In this document: piece by piece, positions 30,101 through 39,312 of the stretch | How the letters are laid out: each line of letters starts with the position of its first letter | Position numbering within the stretch: the first letter of the stretch is position 1 | The notes under the pieces: model-generated | Database searches by the model: none | What the model was told of the DNA's origin: nothing | What the model saw: only the letters and a program-made list of their open reading frames with translations | Position numbers and translations under genes: made by a program | Origin: Fulvivirga maritima | Lineage (GTDB): Bacteria > Bacteroidota > Bacteroidia > Cytophagales > Cyclobacteriaceae | Assembly: GCF_021389955.1 (NCBI RefSeq) | Contig: NZ_CP089980.1 | Span: 867,501-931,500, forward strand | Direction: 5' to 3' | Length of the DNA: 64,000 bases

Positions 30101-31256
30101 CTCTGCCTGCAGATGTATTACCCTGCCCCGCTATATCAGAAGAGAAACATTTTCCATCCTTTATATCTGATATGCTACAATCAGGAATCCTTTCTTGCAG
30201 AGACCAGCGATAATTTCCTCCGCCCCCACTTATATTAAATGAAATAGAACCATCATTCGCATTTGCACAGGATGGAGATCGTGTAATATTAGATACAGTA
30301 GGAGGTGCTGCAGATATCTGGCCAATCTTCGTGTTTGATAAAATAGAGGCTGTACCATCGCTAGCTCTTACCCTAAAATGCACATCATGACTATTAGAGC
30401 TAACGGCTGCAAGAATTTTCGCATAATTCTGTCCCAAAAAAGAAAATGAATTCACCCCGTCATTATAATTTGTCACTCCTAATGTATTCCACACATCCTC
30501 TACCACTGGGTTATCACAGCATGGAGGTAAGCTAACAGGGTTACAATTACCGCTATACGAGTCATAACAACCAATAGACCCATCTGGTAATCGACATCCT
30601 GTACCATTAGGACAAAGAGCATTAGGTCCACAATCACACGGTTCTGTTATTTGATCTCCAGCTATATGATACTGCCAAGTAAGGTTAACATTTGATGAGT
30701 TTGATGGAATTTTATTAATAGCAGTATTCAATGTGATCGGATTATTGATACATAAATAGCTTGAATTATCAATTGTAATGTTGTCTGGTTTAGGCACCTG
30801 ATAAATAAATCTGAATGTGATTTTATTATTATCACACATGAAAAACTTGGTATTCATGACTCCAGGTTTAAATTTAGATAAATCTAAGATGACATTAACG
30901 GTTGTTTCATTACCATACTTTCTATCTTTTCTTTTATCCACCTCACACACATGACCTTTAAAATCTCTATGTGTTATTATTTTAATAGACACTTTAAGAG
31001 AATTATTAACTGGCATATTATACCCTAACTGATAATCATATACCTTTAACCTATCCTTTGTTGTAAGGCATTTTTCTGCCAATGAACCAATCGTTATACG
31101 CTGTACAAAATAATCAGCGTTATCCCTGTCTCTACCCCCTAGAAAATCCTGACACCAAATATTTAATTTAGTCTCCCCTATGCCTTGTCCAAAAGTGCAA
31201 GGGATTATTGTTGTGAAAAATCCTATGAATAGGATCAGTATTCTTACTTTTAACAT
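27171..31256 (-). CDS. SprB-repeat surface protein with T9SS sorting tail
   Basis: 1361 aa from ATG 31256. Signal peptide (ILILFIGFFTTIIPCTFGQ), a Cys-rich N-terminal region (EPCDCGPNALCPNG), then about nine SprB-like repeats between residues ~325 and ~1065. Each repeat follows a plan such as VTCYNYSDGAAQVTIVGG or LSCYESNDGSITVSASDG, with a conserved Cys and a DGxI/V motif. A PKD-like segment (YSWSGVEGQL) and a Por/T9SS sorting domain (VRIYPNPSDGEF ... AGAYLMRLV) close it. SprB repeats are known from gliding and surface adhesins of Bacteroidetes. Here the protein probably forms the outermost filamentous part of the operon's complex. Confidence 0.9.
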   Translation of the reverse strand: MLKVRILILFIGFFTTIIPCTFGQGIGETKLNIWCQDFLGGRDRDNADYFVQRITIGSLAEKCLTTKDRLKVYDYQLGYNMPVNNSLKVSIKIITHRDFKGHVCEVDKRKDRKYGNETTVNVILDLSKFKPGVMNTKFFMCDNNKITFRFIYQVPKPDNITIDNSSYLCINNPITLNTAINKIPSNSSNVNLTWQYHIAGDQITEPCDCGPNALCPNGTGCRLPDGSIGCYDSYSGNCNPVSLPPCCDNPVVEDVWNTLGVTNYNDGVNSFSFLGQNYAKILAAVSSNSHDVHFRVRASDGTASILSNTKIGQISAAPPTVSNITRSPSCANANDGSISFNISGGGGNYRWSLQERIPDCSISDIKDGKCFSSDIAGQGNTSAGRVTAQAGPGEYYLYVQNWKSSQSYNPGGCYNEYGPFIIEEIPPLELDSVSVTELSCYESNDGSITVSASDGDAGTIKYGLNLKGETTVWQDDDTFESLEAGTYVAWVQDRCDVYSSEIEVVQPTAPIAATASFTAPVCHDAGDGTISVIPTGGYGDYAITLYKGSDVVKQFNVYNDSEEVVFTNLGYGDYTWEVQDSEKACTIIDGSFHLPEPTRITMEVQEIIPVTCPVPAANDGEVHFTVYNNAFPYTITMTDEQTGQDFTSNTNIVSNLPAGDYEVSISYNNGCTDVYTLAELVEIEQPTPIIVKLVKDDMTCTDSFDASISASISGGNTGDYSYRWQVQSAGVWGDFTDQERTDDLLIHDLFDGIYRLYVTDSKGCEKASAAVEIVNPEPLVIEDVLLVGLACKEEENGHILPEVTGGWGNYQYEYIKLPDTQWQVYDLTDNFDQGTYKIRVSDPEGCSVEWEEDLLFAEADQPLELTGLTSKKYNGFDISCFGSFDGEVTVSAQGGITTSQQGYQYAADDGEFGGSSTVTGLSSGLHTLYVRDLNGCLKSQDIELIEPSALTIALDDIKHVKCFGDSSGYIQVAGNGGVTSYRFSINESPFMGDSLFTNLTSGDYQVIIQDRNTCRDTLNTEIINLFPPIEFDWQVDSVTCYNYSDGAAQVTIVGGHAPYAINWMHDINNQQQSIAYVTDGWYEIRVQDQEGCIWTDSVFVPEPPNINAGPDLNLCYEQSATLDASWPQGNATYSWSGVEGQLTTEPTLWVDQPGDYYAQASLNTRACLMYDTISISSYDIEFEAKFLAATELVVGDTLQLVETSTPTPDSLYWRFDDQATVLTASNTIPTLWFDQAGDYTISFAAYYGPCTDSLTKTVSVFLPEEAPETVDQFRFGQTGFKDVRIYPNPSDGEFTLSVELHEDDVLGIVIVSTMGMEEYRDNYDEADSFEINFDLSDKQAGAYLMRLVTSNDQMTLRIVIE

Positions 31257-31262
31257 CAACTT

Positions 31263-33365
31263 CTAGTTAGTTACAGGTTTAATCCACTCGCTTAATGGCG
31301 ATCTATATTCTCCTTTATAGGCTTGAACGCGGTATTTATAGATTCGGCCTATCTTATAGTTTCGTTCTACATATTGCGCCTCTTGTGGAGTTATATAATC
31401 CAGCATTCTTAGTGCTCCTTCATCTAATGACCGGTAGAGTATAAAGCCATCTATGTCCTTTACATCATACTTCCATTTTAGGGTTAGCTTGCGATTATCA
31501 AAATCCACTTGATAGGTGATCTTCTTTACTGGTGGTAATATGCCATTATCAGGAATGCTAATGCTATAGGAGGCTGTGTCTGAAGTGAGGCCTGACTGAT
31601 CGACTGACACTATACTATAGATATATTGCACCCCTCCTGCTACCTGTAAATCCTGATACTGAGTAACTCCTTTTTGCAGATGTGACAATAAAACTAACGA
31701 ATCAGTGCCTTGACGGAATAGATTATAACCTTCTAAATCATCATCACTTCCCTCAATCCATGAAAGCGTAACTGTACCTTCTTTATATTTAGGAACTTGT
31801 AGAATAGGTGCCGTTGGTGCTACTACATCTGGCTTGATCACCAATATAGGAGTAGAAAAATCAGAGGCATTAGACCTTCTGTCCACTGCCGCTACCTGAT
31901 AGTAATAATCTTTGGTCAGGTTACGAAGCTGTACTTTCTCGGTAAACATCGTGTCATACACCAGGTTATCATGAGCCTGTACATATTCTCTATCTTTATA
32001 ATAAGATTTAAATACCTTATACCCATCAAAATCTCTTTCTGTATTCTTATTCCAGCGAATAGTGACCTGCCCCGTAGAATCAATCACTCCTTGTAGCCCT
32101 ACAGGTGGCAATGGAGGAATACTGTCTTCAGTTTGTACCAGTAGGGGCATAGATTCTACCATCTCTCCATAGCGAGACTCTGCCCGCACCACATAATAGT
32201 TAGTAGCCATTGGGTTGGGATCACTGTAATAGCGCTCTGAGGCAGGAATAATTTTGTTATGTACATTTTTAAAGGGGCCTTTGCTGGTTACTGCTTGTGC
32301 TATATAAAATCCTTTGATTCTATTTTCGAGGCTATCTGGAAAAAACCAATGAATCTGTGCTTTTCCTGCTCCATCTACCTTGCCACTTTTAATGCCCGGG
32401 ATGGTTCCTATTTTTTGATGAGCCTTACCTGAAACGACATTAGAAGGAGGGCCTGCCTCTCCAAAAGCATTGATTCCTTTGACTCTATAATAATACATCT
32501 TCTCATTTTTTAAAGAGTCCATGTAATACAAATTGTAATCATCCAGACTGGAGTTATTTCTTAACTGCAAAAAGTTAAGTTCATTGAGGCGTTGGTAGTT
32601 TTTACCGTCTTCTGAGCGCTCTATAACATAATAGTTGTAGATGTTTCGATTAAAAAAGCTATTCCAATGTAATCTCACAGAGGCATCACCATAGTCTGCC
32701 TCTAAATCCGCAGGAGTAGGTAATGGCTCTACTTCTGAAGGATTAATGATAATACTCCCTCTTTGAATGCGTAGACTGGGATGTTGATGAGCCAATCTGA
32801 CCCGATAGACATAAGTAACGCCTGGCTCTATATTGTTATCTTCATAATACAACCCTGACGCTTCTGCTACTTCTAAGGATTGATCTGCTGAAGCCAGAGC
32901 AAAGGCAAAACGGTTTTGTTGTTCTGTATTTTTATTTAACAACGCCGCCTGACCAGCATCGCTCTCTTCATCGAGCTGAAAGGATTCTCCATAAAGTGCC
33001 TGTGCTGTAATAGCTGCATATCGGTTTTTCTTGGCTAGTGGTTCCCAGCCAGCTAAAGGTAGAGGTTGTATAGGTGTAGGAGTCAGAATTACTGAATCCT
33101 TGAACATTTGCTCTCCATCACCATCAAAACGATAGCGCACCACCTGATAGCCATATTGATTACCGTAATTCCAGGCAATATAATTGGTAGGTGCCCAGCG
33201 AAGCATCACGCCATCACCAGTAGCTCTGCCTAAAACTTTAACCTCTCCAGCATATTGAGCCTGAACAGTGAAAAATAGGCTTAAAAAAATGAGCGTTAAA
33301 AAAAGTCTTTGAACCGATTGTTGCATAAAAGAAAGGGATAGAGGAAGTTTAATCACTTCCTCCAT
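31263..33365 (-). CDS. multi-fibronectin type III exported protein
   Basis: 700 aa from ATG 33365, or 687 from ATG 33326, which begins directly at the signal peptide (MQQSVQRLFLTLIFLSLFFTVQAQ). Five clear FN3 domains occupy roughly residues 215-700, each with the W...D..GY pattern (VRLHWNSFFNRNIYNYYVIERS, VTIRWNKNTERDFDGYKVFKS, VTLSWIEGSDDDLEGYNLFRQ, LTLKWKYDVKDIDGFILYRS). An N-terminal FN3-like region precedes them. No sorting tail. Probably a periplasmic or surface scaffold. Lies 10 bp from the lipoprotein and 6 bp from the SprB-like gene. Confidence 0.85.
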   Translation of the reverse strand: MEEVIKLPLSLSFMQQSVQRLFLTLIFLSLFFTVQAQYAGEVKVLGRATGDGVMLRWAPTNYIAWNYGNQYGYQVVRYRFDGDGEQMFKDSVILTPTPIQPLPLAGWEPLAKKNRYAAITAQALYGESFQLDEESDAGQAALLNKNTEQQNRFAFALASADQSLEVAEASGLYYEDNNIEPGVTYVYRVRLAHQHPSLRIQRGSIIINPSEVEPLPTPADLEADYGDASVRLHWNSFFNRNIYNYYVIERSEDGKNYQRLNELNFLQLRNNSSLDDYNLYYMDSLKNEKMYYYRVKGINAFGEAGPPSNVVSGKAHQKIGTIPGIKSGKVDGAGKAQIHWFFPDSLENRIKGFYIAQAVTSKGPFKNVHNKIIPASERYYSDPNPMATNYYVVRAESRYGEMVESMPLLVQTEDSIPPLPPVGLQGVIDSTGQVTIRWNKNTERDFDGYKVFKSYYKDREYVQAHDNLVYDTMFTEKVQLRNLTKDYYYQVAAVDRRSNASDFSTPILVIKPDVVAPTAPILQVPKYKEGTVTLSWIEGSDDDLEGYNLFRQGTDSLVLLSHLQKGVTQYQDLQVAGGVQYIYSIVSVDQSGLTSDTASYSISIPDNGILPPVKKITYQVDFDNRKLTLKWKYDVKDIDGFILYRSLDEGALRMLDYITPQEAQYVERNYKIGRIYKYRVQAYKGEYRSPLSEWIKPVTN

Positions 33366-33375
33366 TTTATTGCAT

Positions 33376-33976
33376 TTAGTCTTTTACATATTTAAATTCA
33401 CCTGAAAAGCTGCCACTAAGGGTTCTACCATCCTCCAGATTCAACTCAAAAAATAAAGTGTACTCTTTATCTGATCCAGTAACTTCTACACTACCCCCTA
33501 CAGCAGCAATAGTTTCATCACCATCATAAATTCCATCATTATTAAGATCAAGTCTGATCTCTGCCCAATCAATAAAAGGAGTATTAATTATACTTCCATC
33601 TGAAATCATTTCTTCTGATGCGAAAACATACTCCCCTGGTCCAAATACTGATGCACTAGGATAATACAAATCCAAATTAACATCGTAGGTACCCCCCTTA
33701 ACTTGGAAATAAAAATAATCAGGATCGACTGAATCTTCGACCAATTCATAACTACCATTTGTTAAGGAAAATTCATAATAATAATAATCATGACCTTCTA
33801 CTCTATCTGCACCATAATCTGTAATGCTTGCATCTTTCACTTCGTAAGTATTACTATTGTACATAAAAGAATTAGTCACTTCAGGGCCTTCTTTACTATC
33901 ATCATCTGAGCATGAAGTCAAGGTAAAAATTGCTATTACTAATAGCGCTCCCCCATTTAAAAAATCGATTGTTCAT
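33376..33976 (-). CDS. lipoprotein of the surface operon, frameshifted in its signal peptide
   Basis: The body (181 aa from TTG 33921: SCSDDDSKEGPEV...) is a small beta-rich acidic domain with an EF-like acidic stretch (DLNNDGIYDGDET). Upstream the same frame reads ALLVIAIFTLTSC, a textbook lipobox, but hits a stop before any start codon. ATG 33976 (NNRF...) lies in another frame. Removing one A from the six-A run at 33959-33964 joins them into MNNRFLNGGALLVIAIFTLTSC. Either the gene is off by a one-base slip or the run is a read error. The gene sits 23 bp after the giant first gene and 10 bp before the FN3 gene. Confidence 0.75.
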
Positions 33977-33999
33977 CTGGTATTATATTTAGTTGTGTT

Positions 34000-36900
34000 T
34001 TACTTATTAATATCTATAGTCAATATTTTCTTAGAGGTAATGATATCAGTGCCCGGCAAACGATACTGCACTAAAAACTGTAGTGGCTCATTGGCATACA
34101 GATACTGATAAGTTCCTGTAAGAACTCTTCTTATTGGCGTAGTATTGAGTTCATTATCATTTAAATTGACCAGGTTGTTTTTGATGTCGTAATAATCATA
34201 ATAGCCATAGAAATCCCAGTCGTGCATAATATCTACTTGTCCTCCTTGTGAGGTGTAGGCTCCCATATTTACTTCATCTTCTGACATACTCGGGAAGGTC
34301 TCTTGCTGTACAATGATAGGCTGATCCGGAGGCACCCCACTATCTCTTGTCTCATCCTCATCTACCTCTCTCCATTCTATAATTGCCTGATGATGAACCG
34401 GATAGTTATTATAGATAGTCGGGCCTGCAAAATTCTTATACCAGCCATAGTCTTGAATGGCCTCTATCAATACTAGTCGCTTGAATTTATTATTTCCACG
34501 TACTTCAGTCTCTTCAAAAAGTTCATCCAGATTCATACGTAGTCCATAGCGTTTGTACTGTTTCTGAGCAAGCATCTGACTAAAACTAAAGGCATTATCA
34601 TCATTTAGCTTATCCAGGAATTTAGCATATCTACTGGTTCTGAAATAGTTTTCATACAGGTTAAAGCCTTGGCCTACCACCAGATTCTCCATCAAAGAGG
34701 TTTGTTGTACATTGACATTGTTGCCTCCTTCATCATTTAATTGGTTTACCTGCTCTGTGTTGATATTTGATTCCAAATTGAGTCCTCCATTTTCAGGCTC
34801 TCGTACTAAAACCATTTTATATGCTGTTTCTGTGGCTAATTCAGGTAAGGCAAAGGATACTTTCTTTGCGCCTCTATCATAACTCACCGGCGACTTAACG
34901 CTAGCCTGAGAAGTAGATACAAAATTCATTTCGTACTTCATACCTGGCTCTGTAAACAGGTACTCCTGATCAGTATCTAAAAGAATATATCCCGAATTGG
35001 TTTCTTTAGGGTGGAAACTATATTGCCCTAAATATGGGTAACCTGCCACTATGTTATCTTCAGGAATATAGTCTGGAGCCTCTCCTGTTATAAAGGTCAG
35101 TTTCTCTTCCTCTATTTCATCTTTTCCTCCCTGGCTTAGGTTCTTCCACCCAGAAGATACTCGCTCCTGCCACACTACCTGAACTAAGACTTCAATCTTT
35201 TCTTGTGGAGGTAATATGCTTTCTGTTTTATAGACTACCGAGGTTCTCGCTTCATTCCAAACCAACTCTCCTTTTAATGGAGCTCCGTTATGAGTGACCT
35301 CGAATTTCTGCATTTTAATACGATAGAACTTAAAGTCATTATCATTATTAAGTATCTCCATAGCCGTTCCTTCTGCTACGTTTAATGACACCTGTGGCTT
35401 AGTAAAGACATCTACTTCTTTATCACCCTCTACCGGTTTGATCTGTCCGATAGCTTTCACTCCAGTAACAGAATTGGTACCTACTATTTCACATTTCTCT
35501 CCGAAGCTAAATTTGAATTTACACTTACCGCTCACCAAACCGCCTAGTATATTAAATTCACCCGCCACGGCTCCCTGCATAAATATAGGGTTAGGAAGTT
35601 CTGCCTGAAGGGCGGCTGCTAAGCCTAATTGTAGTATAGGAAACTCTCCCTTGATAAATCTTAAATCCACCTTAATACCTATCTCTGCCATAATATATGC
35701 CCAGGCTTGTCCTGATGCATACCATCCGTTAATACCTGGGGTATCTCCGGTATTGCCGCAAGTGTAATTACTCAGGTCTCTGAGCATAACATCAAAGCCC
35801 AGCCCCGCTCCTATCTCTCCATAGAAGACCAGAAAGTTAATCTTACCAGTGCTCAGTTTCAGTGAAGTTCCGAAGGCCATCCCTTTGGCGGAAGCCAAGG
35901 CTCCGTCATCACGCGACAAGGACATCTCCCCTGTTAAGCGGGTAACCTCCGCCGGTAATTCTGGAATATCAGGAATACGATGGCCAGCCATGAAATAGCT
36001 TTCAGCAGTTACTAACGGTTGATTACCCAGTGCCACAAAGGCCAGGCCTATACGTTTATCCGGCCTTCCGATATGTATGAACCATTCATCTGGGCTGAAA
36101 TACATTTCTGCCCATCCGGCAAGGTCATTAGTTCCTACTCCTTTAAGGATATCAAATATGTTGATGTATATCTCCAGGGTAGAATGAAAGATCTTGTTTT
36201 CAAAATCAAACATCATCATCATTGAAGCGTTCAACTTCACCTCACCGGCCTCACGTTTTTCCATGGGGGTCATAAAGAAAGCATCACCTCTGAACTGCAT
36301 ATATTTGACCCCTCCACTGCTGGAAAATGCAATCTCAAAGAAAGCATCAGCATTGAATACATATGGATCTGGAATCATGCCCAAGGTGACCCCGGCGTTA
36401 AAACCTAATGATACACTCTTATCTGGTTCATAATCAATATTATCTATGACTCCTCCTGGAGGAAGTGGCGATTGCTTCATATGGTAAAACAATCCGCCGC
36501 CAAGTTTATAGATAGCAAAGTTGGAGCTACCCAAAGGCAGGTTAACGTGTACATACGCTTCGACCATCCAATACCTAAAATCCGCCTTTTTACCAAAAGT
36601 ACCTTCCGCTTCTACTTTAAAACCCGCTATCTCTGCATCCAGCGTTCCCCTAAAGCCATTACCATATTTAGGATCATCATCAAAGAAGTCTACGGTACCT
36701 GTAATCTGGTAAGCACTGGTTTTTACAGTGATGCCTATTCCATGGACTTTTACATCCTTAAATCTAAAACGGGTGCCAGTCGCCTGACCTTCGTCATTGA
36801 GAGTTTCTTCTATTTCTCCATTAACTCCGATGGTTGTAGAGCCTGAAAAGCCACCTGATCCACCCATAATGGTAAGCTTGGCCTGGATGATCAAGGCTAA

Positions 36901-38319
36901 ATCATTCATATTATGATGAAGGCCTATGCTATCTATCTGTAATGGGAAACCAGCAGTAAGGGCTTCGGTCTTCATTCCCCACTCTCCACCACGTATAATG
37001 GGTGATTTATTAGATAAGGTCAAATTCCTGAAATGTAGGCCTTCGGCGGTGATCTTCTTACCGCCATTCATGTTCACTACACCATGCAAAACTGCTTTGG
37101 CTTCAAATGATCCGTTTTCCTTTTTTATGCTGATAACACTATTTTTATCTAAAACCACATCCGCCAAAAGAAGGTCTGAGTGCATGGTTTCACTAGTTTT
37201 TACTAATACTTGGTAGTCTAGCCCCTTACCATTCCAATAGATTCCTGCTCCATAATCCATTGGTTCATCGAACAACGGTAATTTAAGTTCTCCATTAAAT
37301 TCTGCTCCATGAAGTTTATTCTTGAGCATAACCACATAAAACTTGTCTATAGAAAATGGCCAGCTAGCCAGTGATCCCTGTTCCAGATTCACCAATCCTT
37401 CTACAGTGAAGGCTCCTGTAAAGCCCTGACGATCAATAAACATATTACGCGCCTGAAGGGATAGCCTGTCTTTACCTGAACTTAGCTCTTTAGGAAGGTC
37501 TATGCGTAGCTCTGCAAAATGAACACCTGTCCAAAATTCAGGATAGGTACCGTATTCAGACTTATACTCATCCGGTAATTTAAAACCCTCAGCATTACGG
37601 TCATCACTAAAGTCTAGTGTAGCCCTGGAGATTGTGAAACGAAAGCCTGGCAGCTGTTTTACCTCAAAAGCAGGAAGGTCTATCTGAGCGATAATAGAAC
37701 CCGGGTCGGCAGCCTGCACGGTAAATGCGGCTTTAACGGGTTGACCTGGAGCATCAGCTTTTTCGGCTGTACTCGGAGATATGGTGACCATTCCATTTAT
37801 GCTCAGGTTTTTAAAGCCATTACAATCCCACTCAATATAATTTTGGCCGCTAGCTGAAAGTAGATCTATAGTAATGTGTTCTCCTATGGGTAATTGCGCA
37901 TCGGTTAGCAGGGTAAGCTTGGTGCCTGTAGAAGCAGCTATTCCTCCTTTATGTATTTTGACTTTAGTGGCAGCAAAAGCAAGCTTTCGTTTGGCTATTG
38001 GAAAATCCAGTGATACATATACATTAACATAGGCTGCATCAGGAGTGATTACCAGATTATCAAATAAAAGATACTGCGTCCTGCCATTGATAACTTTCTC
38101 TACTCCCAAAGGAAGGTAGGATAAATCCGTATCGGTAAGCTGACTTACTATTCGGTTTTGCTCTAAAACATACTCCTGTAAGGCATGTACCCGATTGGCC
38201 AATTGTGAGCTATCAGCAGCAACACTGTCTGCTATAAAAACCTCTGCAGAAGCACAAACAACAACAAAAGACAATAAAAATGAAAGCCACAAGGCTTTCC
38301 TATCCAGAGCTAAAAACAT
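34000..38319 (-). CDS. giant exported beta-rich protein, first gene of the surface operon
   Basis: 1439 aa from ATG 38319, chosen over TTG 38325 because it starts right at the signal peptide (LWLSFLLSFVVVCASA). The product is almost all short beta-strands. Residues ~60-800 contain long AsmA-like or beta-solenoid-like stretches (FTGAFTVEGLVNLEQGSLASWPFSIDKFYVV, GTLDAEIAGFKVEAEGTFG). Residues ~900-970 include hydrophobic glycine-rich segments with four cysteines, and ~1000-1110 is an Ig-like region. No standard domain is recognised with confidence and there is no sorting tail. Size and position suggest a main structural or periplasm-spanning part of the complex. Confidence 0.8.
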   Translation of the reverse strand: MFLALDRKALWLSFLLSFVVVCASAEVFIADSVAADSSQLANRVHALQEYVLEQNRIVSQLTDTDLSYLPLGVEKVINGRTQYLLFDNLVITPDAAYVNVYVSLDFPIAKRKLAFAATKVKIHKGGIAASTGTKLTLLTDAQLPIGEHITIDLLSASGQNYIEWDCNGFKNLSINGMVTISPSTAEKADAPGQPVKAAFTVQAADPGSIIAQIDLPAFEVKQLPGFRFTISRATLDFSDDRNAEGFKLPDEYKSEYGTYPEFWTGVHFAELRIDLPKELSSGKDRLSLQARNMFIDRQGFTGAFTVEGLVNLEQGSLASWPFSIDKFYVVMLKNKLHGAEFNGELKLPLFDEPMDYGAGIYWNGKGLDYQVLVKTSETMHSDLLLADVVLDKNSVISIKKENGSFEAKAVLHGVVNMNGGKKITAEGLHFRNLTLSNKSPIIRGGEWGMKTEALTAGFPLQIDSIGLHHNMNDLALIIQAKLTIMGGSGGFSGSTTIGVNGEIEETLNDEGQATGTRFRFKDVKVHGIGITVKTSAYQITGTVDFFDDDPKYGNGFRGTLDAEIAGFKVEAEGTFGKKADFRYWMVEAYVHVNLPLGSSNFAIYKLGGGLFYHMKQSPLPPGGVIDNIDYEPDKSVSLGFNAGVTLGMIPDPYVFNADAFFEIAFSSSGGVKYMQFRGDAFFMTPMEKREAGEVKLNASMMMMFDFENKIFHSTLEIYINIFDILKGVGTNDLAGWAEMYFSPDEWFIHIGRPDKRIGLAFVALGNQPLVTAESYFMAGHRIPDIPELPAEVTRLTGEMSLSRDDGALASAKGMAFGTSLKLSTGKINFLVFYGEIGAGLGFDVMLRDLSNYTCGNTGDTPGINGWYASGQAWAYIMAEIGIKVDLRFIKGEFPILQLGLAAALQAELPNPIFMQGAVAGEFNILGGLVSGKCKFKFSFGEKCEIVGTNSVTGVKAIGQIKPVEGDKEVDVFTKPQVSLNVAEGTAMEILNNDNDFKFYRIKMQKFEVTHNGAPLKGELVWNEARTSVVYKTESILPPQEKIEVLVQVVWQERVSSGWKNLSQGGKDEIEEEKLTFITGEAPDYIPEDNIVAGYPYLGQYSFHPKETNSGYILLDTDQEYLFTEPGMKYEMNFVSTSQASVKSPVSYDRGAKKVSFALPELATETAYKMVLVREPENGGLNLESNINTEQVNQLNDEGGNNVNVQQTSLMENLVVGQGFNLYENYFRTSRYAKFLDKLNDDNAFSFSQMLAQKQYKRYGLRMNLDELFEETEVRGNNKFKRLVLIEAIQDYGWYKNFAGPTIYNNYPVHHQAIIEWREVDEDETRDSGVPPDQPIIVQQETFPSMSEDEVNMGAYTSQGGQVDIMHDWDFYGYYDYYDIKNNLVNLNDNELNTTPIRRVLTGTYQYLYANEPLQFLVQYRLPGTDIITSKKILTIDINK

Positions 38320-39312
38320 AGACAATCAGGCTCAGAAAAAAATATGTAAATAAAGAAAAAATATAATGTTAATAACATTTTGCAAGCAATATGTAACCCC
38401 CTTATTATTGAAATTATGAGCAGATGGTGAAATATTTTTCATATCATATCTCTTTCACCTACAAGCCTTCGATCATCAAATATTATTTTACTACCTTATC
38501 CTTGGTTTGTGCCTTTACAAGCGATTTTGCTCATTTTTGTCTTTTTCTGACATACTTATTCATACTGCTATGGATATTAGCAAGCCATAAGTAGCATACC
38601 TCATAAGTTTATTTAATCAAGTGCCCCTTTTCACAAAGCCGCCTCACTACGATACTTCGTTCACCACCTTCTCAAAACGCACAATAAGAATAAGCCAGAA
38701 TGTCTCACTGCATAGGCCTCATTACATACTGGCTCAACCTTATTTTTAGCCCGCGCTTTTCATTAAAACCAACAGGCTGAATAAGGCTCTTTCCGTTCCT
38801 GCAATCGCCCCATTCAACCTCGCACAACAAGCCTTTTTACTTACCCGCCCACTCCCCTGGGTAAGTCAATACACTTGTTCTTTCCTCGCTCAGTTTCTAT
38901 ACAGTAATTCGGAACCTGCTCACATTTCTAACCGCAAAAATATATCACAATACAAAGCCTGTAAAGGGTATATAAACAGTGCCCTACTTAGCCCTTCCCT
39001 ACTGCCCTTGACATACTTTGTATATTAATATGAACTGGCATTTAAGAAATGACGACTGATTCTCTGGTGCAGGTAAAAGATATGATTATACGACTTATAT
39101 ATACCCTCCCTTTTTATGTGAGTGGCCTGTTGGGGTGGCCACAGCAAGATGTACAAATGTATACATTTGGATCTTGTCATCTGGCTTGGCCAGATGATGA
39201 GCCTCGAAACTCGGCACATAAAATTGAAGGTTTTAGAGCAACTTTTATTGGTTTAGAACAAACCTCTTTTTATTATCTATTTTCAGGAAGCATTACATAC
39301 AATAACACCCTT
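38320..39312. other. 1 kb non-coding region with clustered inverted repeats
   Basis: No plausible gene; the short plus-strand frame at 39049 reads through hairpins and is not believable. 38320-38400 should hold the promoter of the eight-gene operon. 38620-38960 is unusually C-rich on the plus strand. The right part (39120-39200) has three perfect inverted repeats, listed separately. Confidence 0.5.
39122..39197. repeat. three consecutive perfect inverted repeats
   Basis: GTGGCC (39122-39127) with GGCCAC (39137-39142); the 16-bp palindrome CAAATGTATACATTTG (39154-39169); and TCATCTGGC (39077+100, i.e. 39177-39185) with GCCAGATGA (39189-39197) around TTG. All lie within 76 bp. No T-run follows, so this is not an ordinary terminator. 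It could be a protein-binding DNA structure, a transfer or replication origin, or a structured RNA. Confidence 0.65.

Noticed and set aside
27171-31256. CRISPR array or tandem DNA repeats in the SprB-like gene
   Set aside because: The repetition is at protein level with diverged DNA; no regularly spaced identical repeats were found here or elsewhere in the window.
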